From the NCBI GenBank assembly GCA_013141505.1, contig JABFQX010000037.1, positions 1-55,374 of the forward strand: a stretch of DNA of 55,374 nt, given 5' to 3'. The position numbers and the translations under genes are program-made. This document shows positions 46,118 to 55,340 of the stretch, in pieces. The notes under the pieces were generated by a model. It worked only from the letters and a program-made list of their open reading frames with translations. It was not told the DNA's origin and made no database searches. Source of the stretch: Methyloglobulus sp. GTDB taxonomy: Bacteria; Pseudomonadota; Gammaproteobacteria; Methylococcales; Methylomonadaceae. Each line of letters begins with the position of its first letter. Within the stretch, counting starts at the first letter, position 1.

Positions 46118-46411
46118 TTAGCGATAAAAAAGCACGTAACCTAAATAGCCGAATACACTGATCATTAATAGTGTTGTTAACCCTAACACAATGGTGTATT
46201 TTTTATCGACAGAAGCATAGCGTTTTTCGATGTCTGCGAGCCGGTTATCAAATTCGGGATAATAGTCATCTTCTGGATGTTTGTTGGCGACAGCCGAAGG
46301 CACAAAATCAAAGTCTTCTTCCAATTCTTTAAGGAACTGGTTGAAGCGAAGTTCTAGCTCCTGAATTTGGGCATCCAGTTGCTGATTCATTTTTTCTTTA
46401 TGTTCGCTCAT
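46118..46411 (-). CDS. Small coiled-coil membrane protein, unknown
   Basis: A 97-residue protein. Residues 1-30 form a helix with heptad-like spacing (MNQQLDAQIQELELRFNQFL), then an acidic stretch EDDYYPEFD, and the C-terminus has one membrane segment (KYTIVLGLTTLLMISVFGYL, then GYVLF). The start is taken at MSEHK (46411), since the frame's earlier codon lacks a good site. No function is recognised. It is convergent with ubiX. Confidence 0.6.
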   Translation of the reverse strand: MSEHKEKMNQQLDAQIQELELRFNQFLKELEEDFDFVPSAVANKHPEDDYYPEFDNRLADIEKRYASVDKKYTIVLGLTTLLMISVFGYLGYVLFYR

Positions 46412-46591
46412 GTCGTCTAAAAATCTCAAAAATTGGGTGGCAGCTATCGGCTGGAATTATTTAACGCCTTAATTATAGTCCATTAAATAGATTTGCTTGG
46501 TGATTTTTAAAGTTAATTTTAATAGTTTTGGTAATGCAATTTAATGGGGTATACGTTATAAAATCCCGGAGGTACGAATACAAAATTCGTT

Positions 46592-47719
46592 ATGAATGAA
46601 AAATTTGAATGTATTTTGGTAGTGGCCAATTCAGCCAGAATGCTTGCTGAAGCCGCGAAAAAAGCCGGATTTAAAATATTGGTTATTGACATCTATGGCG
46701 ATCAGGAAACTCGAAATGAGGCGCAAGAATTTAGGCAAATATCTTCTTTAGATAAAGATAATTTATTGCCAGCGGTTGATTATTTTATTGATAATTATGC
46801 CGTGACACATATGGTTTACGGCAGCGGCTTCGAGCAATACCCGGAAAATTTAGGCTATCTCAATAATCGACTGGCCGTATTGGGCAATACCTATGATGTT
46901 TTTGTACGATTGCAAAATAAACCTGATTTTTTTTCGGTTTTAAAAACTCTGGTGATCCCTTATCCCGAAGTCATATTTGAACGTCCCCCTCTTAAAACCT
47001 TAAAACCGGATACGGATTGGTTGATCAAACCCATGCAAGGGCAGGGTGGGGTCGGTATTAGCGTCTATAAAGGGTGTGAAGCTAGCAAACCGTCCGATTA
47101 TTGGCAAAAATATCTGGATGGCATAGCTTACTCTGTGCTGTTTCTTGCTGATGGGCATCATGGGCAAATCATTGGATTCAATCGTCAATGGACGACTCAA
47201 TTAAATAGCAAGGATGAGTTTATTTTTTCAGGCATCATCAATACGACCGGATTATCAAAGGAACAAAAAGCTGAAATAAGTGCATGGCTGGATAAATTAA
47301 TTCCGGTTTTATCCCTAAAAGGCTTGAATTCATTGGATTTTATTCAATCTGGAAATGTCAATCATGTTCTGGAAATTAACCCCAGGCCACCTGCCAGTTT
47401 GCAGTTGTACGATGCGGATTTGTTCAATCGTCATATCCGGGCATGTCAAGGTAAGTTATGGGCGTATAAGCCGATGCAGGCAGGCATAACAGGCTTGCAA
47501 ATCGTCTACGCCGAACAAGATGTAAAATTGACGGATAGTTTTGTATGGCCTGAAGGTGCTCAGGATAGACCATCGGGCGATAGCATAATTAGCGCGGGTC
47601 AGCCGATTTGCAGTATCATTAGCCACCAAAAAGAGCCGCAGGCGGTTCTGGAGCAGTTACAAGTAAGACATGCATTTATTATTAACCAATTAGACAGGTT
47701 TCAATCTCATGGAATTTAG
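46592..47719 (+). CDS. ATP-grasp protein of the C1 cofactor cluster
   Basis: A 375-residue ATP-grasp enzyme. The ATP-binding region [19 protein letters not shown] (residues about 147-165) and the metal-binding end [16 protein letters not shown] are clear. Such proteins are a constant part of tetrahydromethanopterin gene clusters in methylotrophs, where they are thought to add amino acids to the cofactor; the exact substrate is unknown. It is the first gene of a transcript with mch, and its end overlaps the mch start by 11 bases. Confidence 0.82.
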   Translation: MNEKFECILVVANSARMLAEAAKKAGFKILVIDIYGDQETRNEAQEFRQISSLDKDNLLPAVDYFIDNYAVTHMVYGSGFEQYPENLGYLNNRLAVLGNTYDVFVRLQNKPDFFSVLKTLVIPYPEVIFERPPLKTLKPDTDWLIKPMQGQGGVGISVYKGCEASKPSDYWQKYLDGIAYSVLFLADGHHGQIIGFNRQWTTQLNSKDEFIFSGIINTTGLSKEQKAEISAWLDKLIPVLSLKGLNSLDFIQSGNVNHVLEINPRPPASLQLYDADLFNRHIRACQGKLWAYKPMQAGITGLQIVYAEQDVKLTDSFVWPEGAQDRPSGDSIISAGQPICSIISHQKEPQAVLEQLQVRHAFIINQLDRFQSHGI

Positions 47720-48692
47720 CGCCAGCGTCAACAAGTTAACCCAGCCTTTAGTGAAATATTTAGTCGATAATGCCGCTGCATTGCGCGTAAGTGTTGAGCA
47801 ATTAAAGAATGGTTGTACGGTGATTGATGCCGGAATTAAAGTGCCGGGCGGACTTGAAGCAGGACGCATTATTGCCGAAATCTGCATGGGTGGTTTGGGT
47901 AAAGTGTCGATTAGCCAACGCGCTTATACCGACAACTGGCCACTATCGGTGAATGTACATTCCAGCAATCCGGTGTTGAGTTGCCTAGGTAGTCAGTATG
48001 CGGGTTGGAGCTTGTCGCATGAAAAATATTTCGCGTTAGGTTCCGGGCCAGCGCGAGCGATGGCAACTAAAATAAAAGATGAGAAAAAAGAGCCGGTTGA
48101 AGAGCTTTATAAAGAATTAGCCTATCAAGATGCTTGTGATACCGCCGTTTTAGTGATCGAAAACGATGCCGTGCCGCCTGTGGAGATTATCGAGAAAGTC
48201 GCGATAGCCTGTGGTATTTCGCCTAAACTGTTGACCGTTATTGTCACGCCCACTAGCAGTCTGGCAGGCTGTGTGCAGGTTGTGGCGCGGGTTTTGGAAG
48301 TTGCCATGCACAAGGCTCATGCCTTGCATTTTCCCTTAGAAAATATTGTTGACGGTAGCGGCAATGCGCCTATCTGCCCGCCACATCCCAAGTTCGTCAA
48401 GGCGATGGGGCGTACTAATGATGCCATTTTATTTGCTGGACAAGTCCACCTATTCGTTAAAGGTAGCGATGATGAAGCGAAAAAATTAGCGGATGCGCTA
48501 CCGAGTTCGACCTCAAAAGATTACGGTAAACCGTTTGCCGAAATTTTCAAGCAATATGAATATGACTTCTTCAAGATTGATGCAATGTTGTTCAGCCCTG
48601 CCTCCGTTATCGTAACGGCAGTTGAATCAGGCAATAGCTTCCGCGCCGGTAAATTGGATAATGCGTTGTTGGATCAATCATTTGGCGCATAA
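47709..48692 (+). CDS. mch: Methenyltetrahydromethanopterin cyclohydrolase
   Basis: A 327-residue cytoplasmic enzyme that hydrolyses methenyl-H4MPT to formyl-H4MPT in formaldehyde oxidation. The sequence [20 protein letters not shown] and the block [19 protein letters not shown], then [19 protein letters not shown] are typical of bacterial and archaeal Mch. Located in the same cluster as fae (50932), it is diagnostic of H4MPT-dependent C1 metabolism. Confidence 0.95.
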   Translation: MEFSASVNKLTQPLVKYLVDNAAALRVSVEQLKNGCTVIDAGIKVPGGLEAGRIIAEICMGGLGKVSISQRAYTDNWPLSVNVHSSNPVLSCLGSQYAGWSLSHEKYFALGSGPARAMATKIKDEKKEPVEELYKELAYQDACDTAVLVIENDAVPPVEIIEKVAIACGISPKLLTVIVTPTSSLAGCVQVVARVLEVAMHKAHALHFPLENIVDGSGNAPICPPHPKFVKAMGRTNDAILFAGQVHLFVKGSDDEAKKLADALPSSTSKDYGKPFAEIFKQYEYDFFKIDAMLFSPASVIVTAVESGNSFRAGKLDNALLDQSFGA

Positions 48693-48699
48693 CTAACGC

Positions 48700-49050
48700 G
48701 TGTGGTATTACCTTGTTAAGTTGTTGGTTTCCGCACTGGTTATCGTGGCGGTTTCCGAAATTGCCAAGCGTAATAGCGGTTTTGCGGCACTGGTTGCTTC
48801 TTTACCGCTGACATCGATGCTGGCTATCGTATGGTTACGCGTTGAAGGTGCTCAGGTAGCGCAAATTGCCGAATTATCCAGTCAGATTTTTTGGTTGGTT
48901 CTGCCTTCATTGTTGTTATTTTTGTTGTTCCCGCTATTGCTCAGGCAAGGTTTGGCATTTTGGTTAAGTTTGGGGCTTGCCAGTGCCGCGACTATCCTGT
49001 GTTATTTTTTGATGATTCCACTGCTGCGCCGTTTTGGCGTGTCGATTTGA
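48700..49050 (+). CDS. Small membrane protein of the mch-fae cluster
   Basis: A 116-residue protein with four hydrophobic segments (residues about 1-18, 27-45, 62-82, 90-110) and the conserved AKRNSGFAALVASLPLTSML. It matches the DUF3147-like small protein usually found next to mch in methylotrophs (often called orf5). The function is unknown; a possible role in membrane export or import linked to the cofactor is speculative. It starts at GTG 48700, 7 bases after mch. Confidence 0.78.
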   Translation: MWYYLVKLLVSALVIVAVSEIAKRNSGFAALVASLPLTSMLAIVWLRVEGAQVAQIAELSSQIFWLVLPSLLLFLLFPLLLRQGLAFWLSLGLASAATILCYFLMIPLLRRFGVSI

Positions 49051-49078
49051 CGTTATTTCCTAAAGATTAAGGCTAATC

Positions 49079-49999
49079 GTGGCGCGAATTGTTATTTTTA
49101 CTGACGATCCTGGCTGGCATGGCAAAGAATTGTCCCAGGCTTTTGCTAGGCTTGGCTGCAGCAGCGACTTTATTTCCTTGACCGAATGCAGTTTAACTAT
49201 CGAACCAGGTCGAATTCCGGTCACTATTCCTGGCTTTGAGCAAGCCCTTCCTGATGCTGTATTTGTGCGCGGTGTTCCGGGAGGATCGCTTGAAGAAGTC
49301 GTCCTGTATTTAGATATACTCCATGCCTTAAAACTGTTGAATGTGCCGGTGTACAACGATGGTCGCGCCATTGAGCGGAGCGTAGATAAGGCCATGACCA
49401 GCTTTCTGTTACATCAGGCTGGTATTTCTACCCCGTTGACCTGGGCGTCAAGAAATCGTATGGAAGCGATTAATATCGCCGAAAATGAGTTAAAAAATGG
49501 CCATATGCTGATTACCAAGCCTTTATTTGGTTCCCAAGGTGAAGGCATTCGGCGTATCGAAAAAATGACCGATTTGTTTTGGTTAAGCAGCAGCAACGGC
49601 GTGTATTATTTTCAGCGTTTTGTCCATTGCGCGGGTGAAGGTTTTTCGGATTATCGTGTATTTGTTATTAACAATCAATCAGTTGCTATTATGCGGCGAC
49701 GTGGTAAGTCTTGGTTGAACAATGTTGCTCGTGGAGCGAGTTGCGAGGCGATAGATGTAGATCCTGTGTTGGCAGAAATAGCCATCAAGGCGACCAAGGC
49801 ATTGGCGATGGATTATGCTGGTGTCGATATTATTCAGGACAAGACAGGCCGATATACGGTTATTGAGGTCAATAGTATTCCCGCCTGGAAAGGCTTGGAG
49901 AGTGCGGTGCAGGTCAATATTGCGACATTATTGGCGGAAGATATGGTTAATCGGTGCATTAAAGGCAACTGCACTGAATTCATTACTGCGGTTTCATGA
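49079..49999 (+). CDS. RimK-type ATP-grasp ligase of the H4MPT cluster
   Basis: A 306-residue enzyme with MLITKPLFGSQGEGIRRIEK as ATP-binding region and the C-terminal YTVIEVNSIPAWKGL metal site. It resembles the glutamate ligases of the RimK family, such as MptN, which adds glutamate to H4MPT. It corresponds to the gene often labelled orf7 in methylotrophs. The start is GTG 49079. It overlaps the next gene by four bases (ATGA). Confidence 0.82.
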   Translation: MARIVIFTDDPGWHGKELSQAFARLGCSSDFISLTECSLTIEPGRIPVTIPGFEQALPDAVFVRGVPGGSLEEVVLYLDILHALKLLNVPVYNDGRAIERSVDKAMTSFLLHQAGISTPLTWASRNRMEAINIAENELKNGHMLITKPLFGSQGEGIRRIEKMTDLFWLSSSNGVYYFQRFVHCAGEGFSDYRVFVINNQSVAIMRRRGKSWLNNVARGASCEAIDVDPVLAEIAIKATKALAMDYAGVDIIQDKTGRYTVIEVNSIPAWKGLESAVQVNIATLLAEDMVNRCIKGNCTEFITAVS

Positions 50000-50853
50000 T
50001 AATAACGCCACGACAACTCAAGGCGCTTTACCAGCAAGCCTGTGAAATCGAATTGCAGGCATTCAAGCCAGGTAATGTCAGCGTTTATGCGGACGGTCAT
50101 GATATGACCGTCAGTGATTTTCGGATCAGTGCCGAAGTCAGTTCGAAGCCACTTTGCAATCTTGATTACTCATTAGGCGAAAAGATATTTTACGCAGTCG
50201 AAGCCACGCGTGAAGCTGTCGGTTGTAATACCAATTTAGGCATTATTTTGCTGTGCGCCCCCTTAATTCAGGCAGCTTCCCAAAGTAAAGCTGACCTAAA
50301 CTTGCGGCAAGCCTTAAATCAAGTTTTAGCGGCTACCACCCTAGCTGATGCAGACTGGGCATTTAAAGCCATCATCTTGGCAGCGCCGGGCGGATTAGGC
50401 GAGAGCGATGAGCAGGATGTGCATAACCCACCTACCGTCACATTGACCAGGGCGATGGAAATTGCCAGCGCAAAAGACCAAATTGCCCTGCAATACGCCA
50501 CCGGGTACAAAGATATTTTCGATTTTGCTGTTTTAAGGTACAATGCGAGGCTAAGTCAATGGAGAGACAAAAATTGGGCAGCGGTATTTTTATACGTTGA
50601 GTTATTAGCCCAATATCCCGATAGTCATATCGAAAGAAGACATGGGACAAAATACACAGAATGGGTTGCTGAAAGGATGCGGCAGTTTCTTGTGGAGTTT
50701 GGTCAAACAACTGATCTAGAACATATTAAGCAGCGGCTTTATTGCTTGGATACAGAGTTTAAATCAATCGGTGTTAATCCTGGTACTACAGCTGATATGA
50801 CTGTAGCGACTACATTGTCGGTACTTATTGAGGAATTTTTAATTTCTGAATAA
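49996..50853 (+). CDS. CitG/MdcB-like phosphoribosyl-dephospho-CoA synthase family protein
   Basis: A 285-residue protein of the triphosphoribosyl-dephospho-CoA synthase family: ELQAFKPGNVSVYADGHDM, TNLGIILLCAPL and a C-terminal SIGVNPGTTADMTVATTL are the conserved regions. CitG proteins attach ribose-phosphate groups to dephospho-CoA in citrate lyase. Here, next to H4MPT genes and without citrate lyase genes, a role in making the ribose-containing side of the cofactor is an inference. The start overlaps the upstream ligase by ATGA. Confidence 0.8.
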   Translation: MIITPRQLKALYQQACEIELQAFKPGNVSVYADGHDMTVSDFRISAEVSSKPLCNLDYSLGEKIFYAVEATREAVGCNTNLGIILLCAPLIQAASQSKADLNLRQALNQVLAATTLADADWAFKAIILAAPGGLGESDEQDVHNPPTVTLTRAMEIASAKDQIALQYATGYKDIFDFAVLRYNARLSQWRDKNWAAVFLYVELLAQYPDSHIERRHGTKYTEWVAERMRQFLVEFGQTTDLEHIKQRLYCLDTEFKSIGVNPGTTADMTVATTLSVLIEEFLISE

Positions 50854-50874
50854 GCATTGGCTATCAGCAAGAAT

Positions 50875-50931
50875 TTGTTCAAGTTAAACAAATAATATTC
50901 AATTTAATTTTTCTTCGAGGGGAAAATAAGC
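50875..50931 (+). promoter_or_regulatory. Upstream region of fae with an inverted repeat
   Basis: TTGTT (50875-50879) and AACAA (50887-50891) flank 7 bases and form a palindromic site upstream of the fae start. A strong GAGGGG ribosome binding site lies 9 bases before ATG 50932. This suggests fae has its own promoter and high expression; the regulator is unknown. Confidence 0.4.
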
Positions 50932-51441
50932 ATGGCAAAAATTAATAAATTGTGCGTTGGTGAGTCTTTAGTTGGTGACGGTAACGAAGTTGCTCACATT
51001 GATTTGATCATCGGGCCTAGAGGTTCTGCTGCTGAAGCGGCATTTGCAAACTGCTTGACTAACAACAAAGACGGTTTTTCCAGTCTGTTGGCTGTGGTTG
51101 CTCCTAACCTGATGGTTAAGCCAGCAACTGTTATGTTCAACAAAGTCACCATTAAAGGCGCTAAGCAAGCAGTACAAATGTTTGGCCCAGCACAACGTGG
51201 TGTTGCTATGGCAGTTGCTGATTGTGTAGAAGACGGCACAATTCCAGCTGATGAAGCGGATGATTTGTTTGTAGCTGTTGGTGTATTTATCCACTGGGCT
51301 GCTGAAGACGATGCAAAAATCCAGAAGTTTAACTACGATGCAACTAAAGAAGCATTGAAACGCGCTGTTGCTGGTTCACCAACTGCAGCTGAAGTTGTAA
51401 AAGCTAAATCTACTGCTAAACATCCGTTCGCTCCTAACTAA
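50932..51441 (+). CDS. fae: Formaldehyde-activating enzyme
   Basis: A 169-residue enzyme that condenses formaldehyde with H4MPT to methylene-H4MPT, the entry point of the dissimilatory C1 pathway. The block [20 protein letters not shown] holds the conserved His, and [18 protein letters not shown], then [15 protein letters not shown] are near-invariant. Codon choice looks optimised, fitting an abundant protein. It is preceded by a strong ribosome binding site and followed by a terminator. Confidence 0.97.
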   Translation: MAKINKLCVGESLVGDGNEVAHIDLIIGPRGSAAEAAFANCLTNNKDGFSSLLAVVAPNLMVKPATVMFNKVTIKGAKQAVQMFGPAQRGVAMAVADCVEDGTIPADEADDLFVAVGVFIHWAAEDDAKIQKFNYDATKEALKRAVAGSPTAAEVVKAKSTAKHPFAPN

Positions 51442-51459
51442 TATTAGGACACTGATGTT

Positions 51460-51489
51460 AAAAATACCCCGCTTGCGGGGTATTTTTTT
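51460..51489. terminator. Bidirectional terminator between fae and the HisA-like gene
   Basis: AATACCCC and GGGGTATT arms with a GCTTGC loop, with A and T runs on both sides. It ends just before the stop of the convergent HisA-like gene. Confidence 0.9.
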
Positions 51490-51491
51490 GC

Positions 51492-52178
51492 CTACAAGTT
51501 GGCAATTCCGTCTGGATTGATACTGCCATTATGTAACGCAGTCGCTACCAGAACCTGCTCGATTCCTAATTTTCTTAAAGCCCGCAAATCCTCGTAGTTC
51601 CTGACTCCTCCAGAAGCAATGATGTTGTGTTCGGGGTGTTCGTTGCGATAGGTGGCTAACCTTTCTATATCAGGCCCAAGGTTGCTGCCAACATTAGGCA
51701 AACTCATGATAATGACATTGCTGGGCCATAATTCGGGTTGAGAAAACAATTTTTTTGCCCCCATCTCGCCGGTGACTGAATAATCAAGGGAAAGAATAAA
51801 ATCGCGTTTGAATCGGCTCAGCTCCGCTACGTTGTGATTGTCAAAAGACTCGCTACCGAATACGGGCAGAAAATTGTCGAAGCGTAATAGCCTGTCATCA
51901 CATATGGGATAACCGCTATCTATCCAGAAGTTAATTTCCGGGAAAGCTGCCAAAATCTTATTCAAAGTCTCGCCATTATGTCCTTGCCGGGTAATTGCGT
52001 CGAGGTCGGCTATATAAATGGTTGAAAATCCAAAAGCCATTTTATAAACATTAACTACAGTGAAAATATCCGGGGTTTTACATAACTCGGATTTAAGTGG
52101 CGCGTAATGGTCGCGGTCACCTTGTTTGGCGTGGACAACGATACCGTTTTTAAGGTCGATGACTGGGATTATCTGCAC
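51492..52178 (-). CDS. HisA-like TIM-barrel protein of the C1 cluster
   Basis: A 228-residue protein similar to HisA (MQIIPVIDLKNGIVVHAKQG, IYIADLDAI, then IIASGGVRNYEDLRAL). It differs from true HisA, and such HisA/HisF-family proteins are found with H4MPT or methanofuran genes in methanogens and methylotrophs. A role in cofactor synthesis is inferred. It is divergent from the ATP-grasp gene at 52227, with 48 bases between them. Histidine synthesis is less likely, since no other his gene is nearby. Confidence 0.78.
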   Translation of the reverse strand: MQIIPVIDLKNGIVVHAKQGDRDHYAPLKSELCKTPDIFTVVNVYKMAFGFSTIYIADLDAITRQGHNGETLNKILAAFPEINFWIDSGYPICDDRLLRFDNFLPVFGSESFDNHNVAELSRFKRDFILSLDYSVTGEMGAKKLFSQPELWPSNVIIMSLPNVGSNLGPDIERLATYRNEHPEHNIIASGGVRNYEDLRALRKLGIEQVLVATALHNGSINPDGIANL

Positions 52179-52226
52179 TGTTTAACTGTCCAACGGTGGT
52201 GGTTCAATTGATGATAAAATTACCCG

Positions 52227-53228
52227 ATGAATCGATTAAAAATTCTGGTATTTGAGTATACCACTGGCGGCGGTTTGAATAAGTCCGAACTGCCGGAGAT
52301 ATTAGCCGGTGAAGGGTTGATCATGTTGCAAGCCCTAGTAGATAGTTTGAGCAGTTTGGATGTAATAGAACTTGCTGTCATGCTGGATTATCGCATGGCA
52401 GCAAGTCTGGTGCTTAATGAGTCTGTCATAACCCACATCATCAGCTCAGAGCAGCATTGCCATGCGGAATTTTTGCGATTGATGAAAACCTGCGACGCCG
52501 TCTGGCCGATAGCGCCGGAAACTGGTTCTTTGCTGCGAAATTTATGTGCGGAAGTCCGGCAGGCAGGAAAGTTATTATTGACTTCGCCGGCCAGTGCGGT
52601 TGAGGTTGCCGGTAATAAATGGTTGACGTATGAACAGTTAATCCGGCATTCTATCACTACCATCCCGACCCAAAAATTGATCGATTTTAAGTTTACTCAT
52701 GGCGAATGGATCATAAAGGCAGTCGATGGTGTCGGTTGTGAAGACAGCTACCTGATTGTCGATGAAAAAGAATTTAATTCGATAAATGCTGTGCTTAATA
52801 AAGGCCGGTACATTATCCAGCCCCATATTCAAGGCCAGAAGACCAGCTTGTCCTGTTTGTTTAAAAAGGGCCGTGGTTGGTTGGTGTGTGCCAATCTGCA
52901 ACACTTTACCGTTAAGAACAAGCAGTACCATTTAACCGAAATTACCGTTAACTACACGGCGCATATCTTCAGATACCAGGCACTGGTTGATGCGGTCGCT
53001 AAGGCTATGACAAATTTATGGGGCTATGTGGGAATTGATTTGATCGAAACCTCAGAGCAGCTTTTTATTCTTGAAATCAATCCACGTCTTACGACTTCAT
53101 TTGCAGGAATCCAAGCAGCTTGCGGCATCAATTGTGCCAGGGTAGTATTGGAATTACTGGCGAATGAACCGCGTCTACAACGAACCCGCAACCAGGCCGT
53201 TTCCGTTAAAACGCCCCAACACAAATAA
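52227..53228 (+). CDS. ATP-grasp ligase resembling MfnD (tyramine-glutamate ligase)
   Basis: A 333-residue ATP-grasp protein. The N-terminal part KILVFEYTTGGGLNKSELPE, then ILAGEGLIMLQAL is typical of the group that includes MfnD, which joins glutamate to tyramine in methanofuran synthesis. The metal-binding end is LFILEINPRLTTSF. In methylotrophs a methanofuran analogue (methylofuran) is needed by the formyltransferase/hydrolase complex, which fits this place. The next gene starts one base after its stop. The substrate remains inferred. Confidence 0.75.
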   Translation: MNRLKILVFEYTTGGGLNKSELPEILAGEGLIMLQALVDSLSSLDVIELAVMLDYRMAASLVLNESVITHIISSEQHCHAEFLRLMKTCDAVWPIAPETGSLLRNLCAEVRQAGKLLLTSPASAVEVAGNKWLTYEQLIRHSITTIPTQKLIDFKFTHGEWIIKAVDGVGCEDSYLIVDEKEFNSINAVLNKGRYIIQPHIQGQKTSLSCLFKKGRGWLVCANLQHFTVKNKQYHLTEITVNYTAHIFRYQALVDAVAKAMTNLWGYVGIDLIETSEQLFILEINPRLTTSFAGIQAACGINCARVVLELLANEPRLQRTRNQAVSVKTPQHK

Positions 53229-53229
53229 A

Positions 53230-54282
53230 ATGCAAACTGACATCATCGGTTGGGATATTGGCGGCGCACATCTCAAGGCCGCGCACATCCAAGCAAAAAC
53301 AGGCGCTATTAATGTCTACCAAAAACCCTGTCCGTTATGGAAAGGCAAAGACAAGCTGCGTGACGCGGCAAAAGACATATTAAGTCAGACGACTTCAGCA
53401 AATATCCTACATGTCATAACCATGACGGGTGAACTGGTGGATTTATTTGCTGGTCGGGATGATGGCGTTAAACAAATCCTTGCCGTAATGGATGAACTGT
53501 TGCCAGACAAAAACACGATGGTTTATACGGGCAAAGACGGCTTATTAAAGTTGGCCGATGTCAAACTCAAACATTATGCCAGCATTGCATCTGCCAATTG
53601 GTTGGCAAGTGCAACATGGACAGCCCAACAACTGGGTGGTGGTTTGTTTGTCGATATTGGCAGCACGACGACTGACATCCTCCTGTTAAATGACGGCAAG
53701 GTTTTAGCAGAAGGTTATAGTGATTATGAGCGCTTAATCTCCCAGGAACTTATATATACCGGAATCGTCAGAACGCCGGTGATGGCTGTCGCTCAATCCG
53801 TGTACGACCAGGGCAAACACATCGGAGTTATGGCTGAATATTTTGCGACGATGGCCGATGTGTACCGCATCACCGGGGCGTTGCAAGAACAGCACGACCA
53901 AACCGATACTGCCGACGGTGCGGAAAAAACCGCATCCGCCAGCGGCAGGCGTTTGGCAAGAATGCTAGGTTGCGATTATGCCGACGATGAATTTGACCGC
54001 TGGCAACGGGTTGCCGAAAATATTCGGGATCAGCAATTGCAAAGGATAAAAAATGCCTGTGATCAGCAACTAAGGCGTACCGAATTAGGCAAAGACAGAC
54101 CTGTAATAGGCGCAGGTATTGGTCGATTTCTGGTCAAACAGATTGCATTGGATTTAAGCCGTCCCTATGTCGATTTTGCCGAGTTGTTCTCGGGGATGGG
54201 AGAGCAATGCAATTATGATGTCGCCGATTGTGCGCCAGCAGTTGCCGTGGCATGTTTGGTGGCGCATTCCATTAATGAATGA
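53230..54282 (+). CDS. Hydantoinase/oxoprolinase-family protein resembling MfnF
   Basis: A 350-residue protein of the ASKHA-like oxoprolinase group: IIGWDIGGAHLKAAHIQA at the start and LFVDIGSTTTDILLLNDGKV, then a Cys-rich C-terminus (NYDVADCAPAVAVACLVAH). It fits the family called H4MPT-linked C1-transfer pathway protein, whose methanogen member MfnF is implicated in coupling the furan to glutamyl-tyramine in methanofuran synthesis. The start is ATG 53230; the earlier in-frame ATG at 53164 is inside the previous gene. It pairs with the MfnD-like gene. Confidence 0.82.
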   Translation: MQTDIIGWDIGGAHLKAAHIQAKTGAINVYQKPCPLWKGKDKLRDAAKDILSQTTSANILHVITMTGELVDLFAGRDDGVKQILAVMDELLPDKNTMVYTGKDGLLKLADVKLKHYASIASANWLASATWTAQQLGGGLFVDIGSTTTDILLLNDGKVLAEGYSDYERLISQELIYTGIVRTPVMAVAQSVYDQGKHIGVMAEYFATMADVYRITGALQEQHDQTDTADGAEKTASASGRRLARMLGCDYADDEFDRWQRVAENIRDQQLQRIKNACDQQLRRTELGKDRPVIGAGIGRFLVKQIALDLSRPYVDFAELFSGMGEQCNYDVADCAPAVAVACLVAHSINE

Positions 54283-54325
54283 TAATGTTCGCTTCATTTT
54301 GAGACATTTTCTCAGGCTAGTTTTG

Positions 54326-54958
54326 TTAAGCCAAGACCGGAAATAATCCTTTTAACCCTCCGGCAATGAACTCCACCGCAAGTGCCAATAAAATCAGCCC
54401 CATTAGCCGGATAACGATGTTGATTGAGGTCTGGCTCAGGCGCTGCGTCAACCATGGCGTGGCGCGTAACACGATCCATAGGATCACCGCGATGGCAAAA
54501 ATATCCAGGCTTATCATCAAGTAATGGTTAATATCGTGTCCGCGTTGTGCGTACAGGATTACCGTGCTAATCGCCCCCGGCCCTGCCAGAAAGGGGATAG
54601 ATAAGGGGACTACGGCAAAGGTTTCTGCGGCTTCACCTTCGCGGACTTCTGCCTTGTTCAGGACTGTTTCGCTGATTTTGCCTTGCAGCATCGACAGAGA
54701 CATTAATAACAGCAGAATACCACCGCTGACACGAAATGAATTCATGCTGATACCGAAGAAAATTAACACGGATTCCCCGGTAAAAAGCGCGAGCAACAAA
54801 ACAGCGGTCACTGTTAGCACCACCGTCCTGGCGATTGATTTAAGCTCAGGCGGTTTGTCTCGCGGAGTCATCACGGCGATGATAGGGATGATCGCCAATG
54901 GATCAACAACCGCCAACAAGGCAATAAATATTTTTATGTAATCGGTATACTCAAGCAT
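54326..54958 (-). CDS. MarC-family integral membrane protein
   Basis: A 210-residue protein with six hydrophobic segments and the MarC/UPF0056 pattern: FIALLAVVDPLAIIPIIAVM near the start and AVVPLSIPFLAGPGAISTV in the middle. Its function is unknown despite the name, which comes from linkage to the mar locus in E. coli. It is convergent with the MfnF-like gene. Confidence 0.9.
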   Translation of the reverse strand: MLEYTDYIKIFIALLAVVDPLAIIPIIAVMTPRDKPPELKSIARTVVLTVTAVLLLALFTGESVLIFFGISMNSFRVSGGILLLLMSLSMLQGKISETVLNKAEVREGEAAETFAVVPLSIPFLAGPGAISTVILYAQRGHDINHYLMISLDIFAIAVILWIVLRATPWLTQRLSQTSINIVIRLMGLILLALAVEFIAGGLKGLFPVLA

Positions 54959-55053
54959 GATGTTCCCGAACCGGATTTGACTTCAAAAACAGGTGGCGAT
55001 GATTGCCGTTCCCAGACTTTGACATTAATATCACCTTGTAAAATTTGGTATTG

Positions 55054-55340
55054 TTAAATTAATATAGATTTCCCGTTATTCCAATAGGCCATAAACAGCT
55101 TGACCGAGCATCCAAGCATGTCTTGGCTTTTACTGTAACACTTGGCCTTCCGTTTCAACCTTGCCAAGCTGTGCCCGCAACAGGCTGTTGTAGCCTTCCA
55201 CTGTGTAAGTCTCTGCCCTTGTGCCCTGAGGGTATTGGATTGCGTATGAGACTGTGAAAGAATCCAAAAAGCTGACTTGCCCTCTAACTGCTTCCGGCAT
55301 TTTTTTTGAAAAATGGCCAATGCTTTAAGCACTTATCTGG
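55054..55340 (-). pseudogene. IS1-type transposase remnant with a frameshift
   Basis: On the minus strand the C-terminal part HSLARLKRKAKCYSKSQDML, then GCSVKLFMAYWNNGKSILI matches the end of IS1-family transposases (ARLRRKT..YSKS..ML..S..L..A..N). In another frame, just upstream, AETYTVEGYNSLLRAQLGKV continues the same protein. A frameshift near 55165-55180 separates the two parts, and the N-terminal half is missing. It is a dead copy. Confidence 0.7.
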
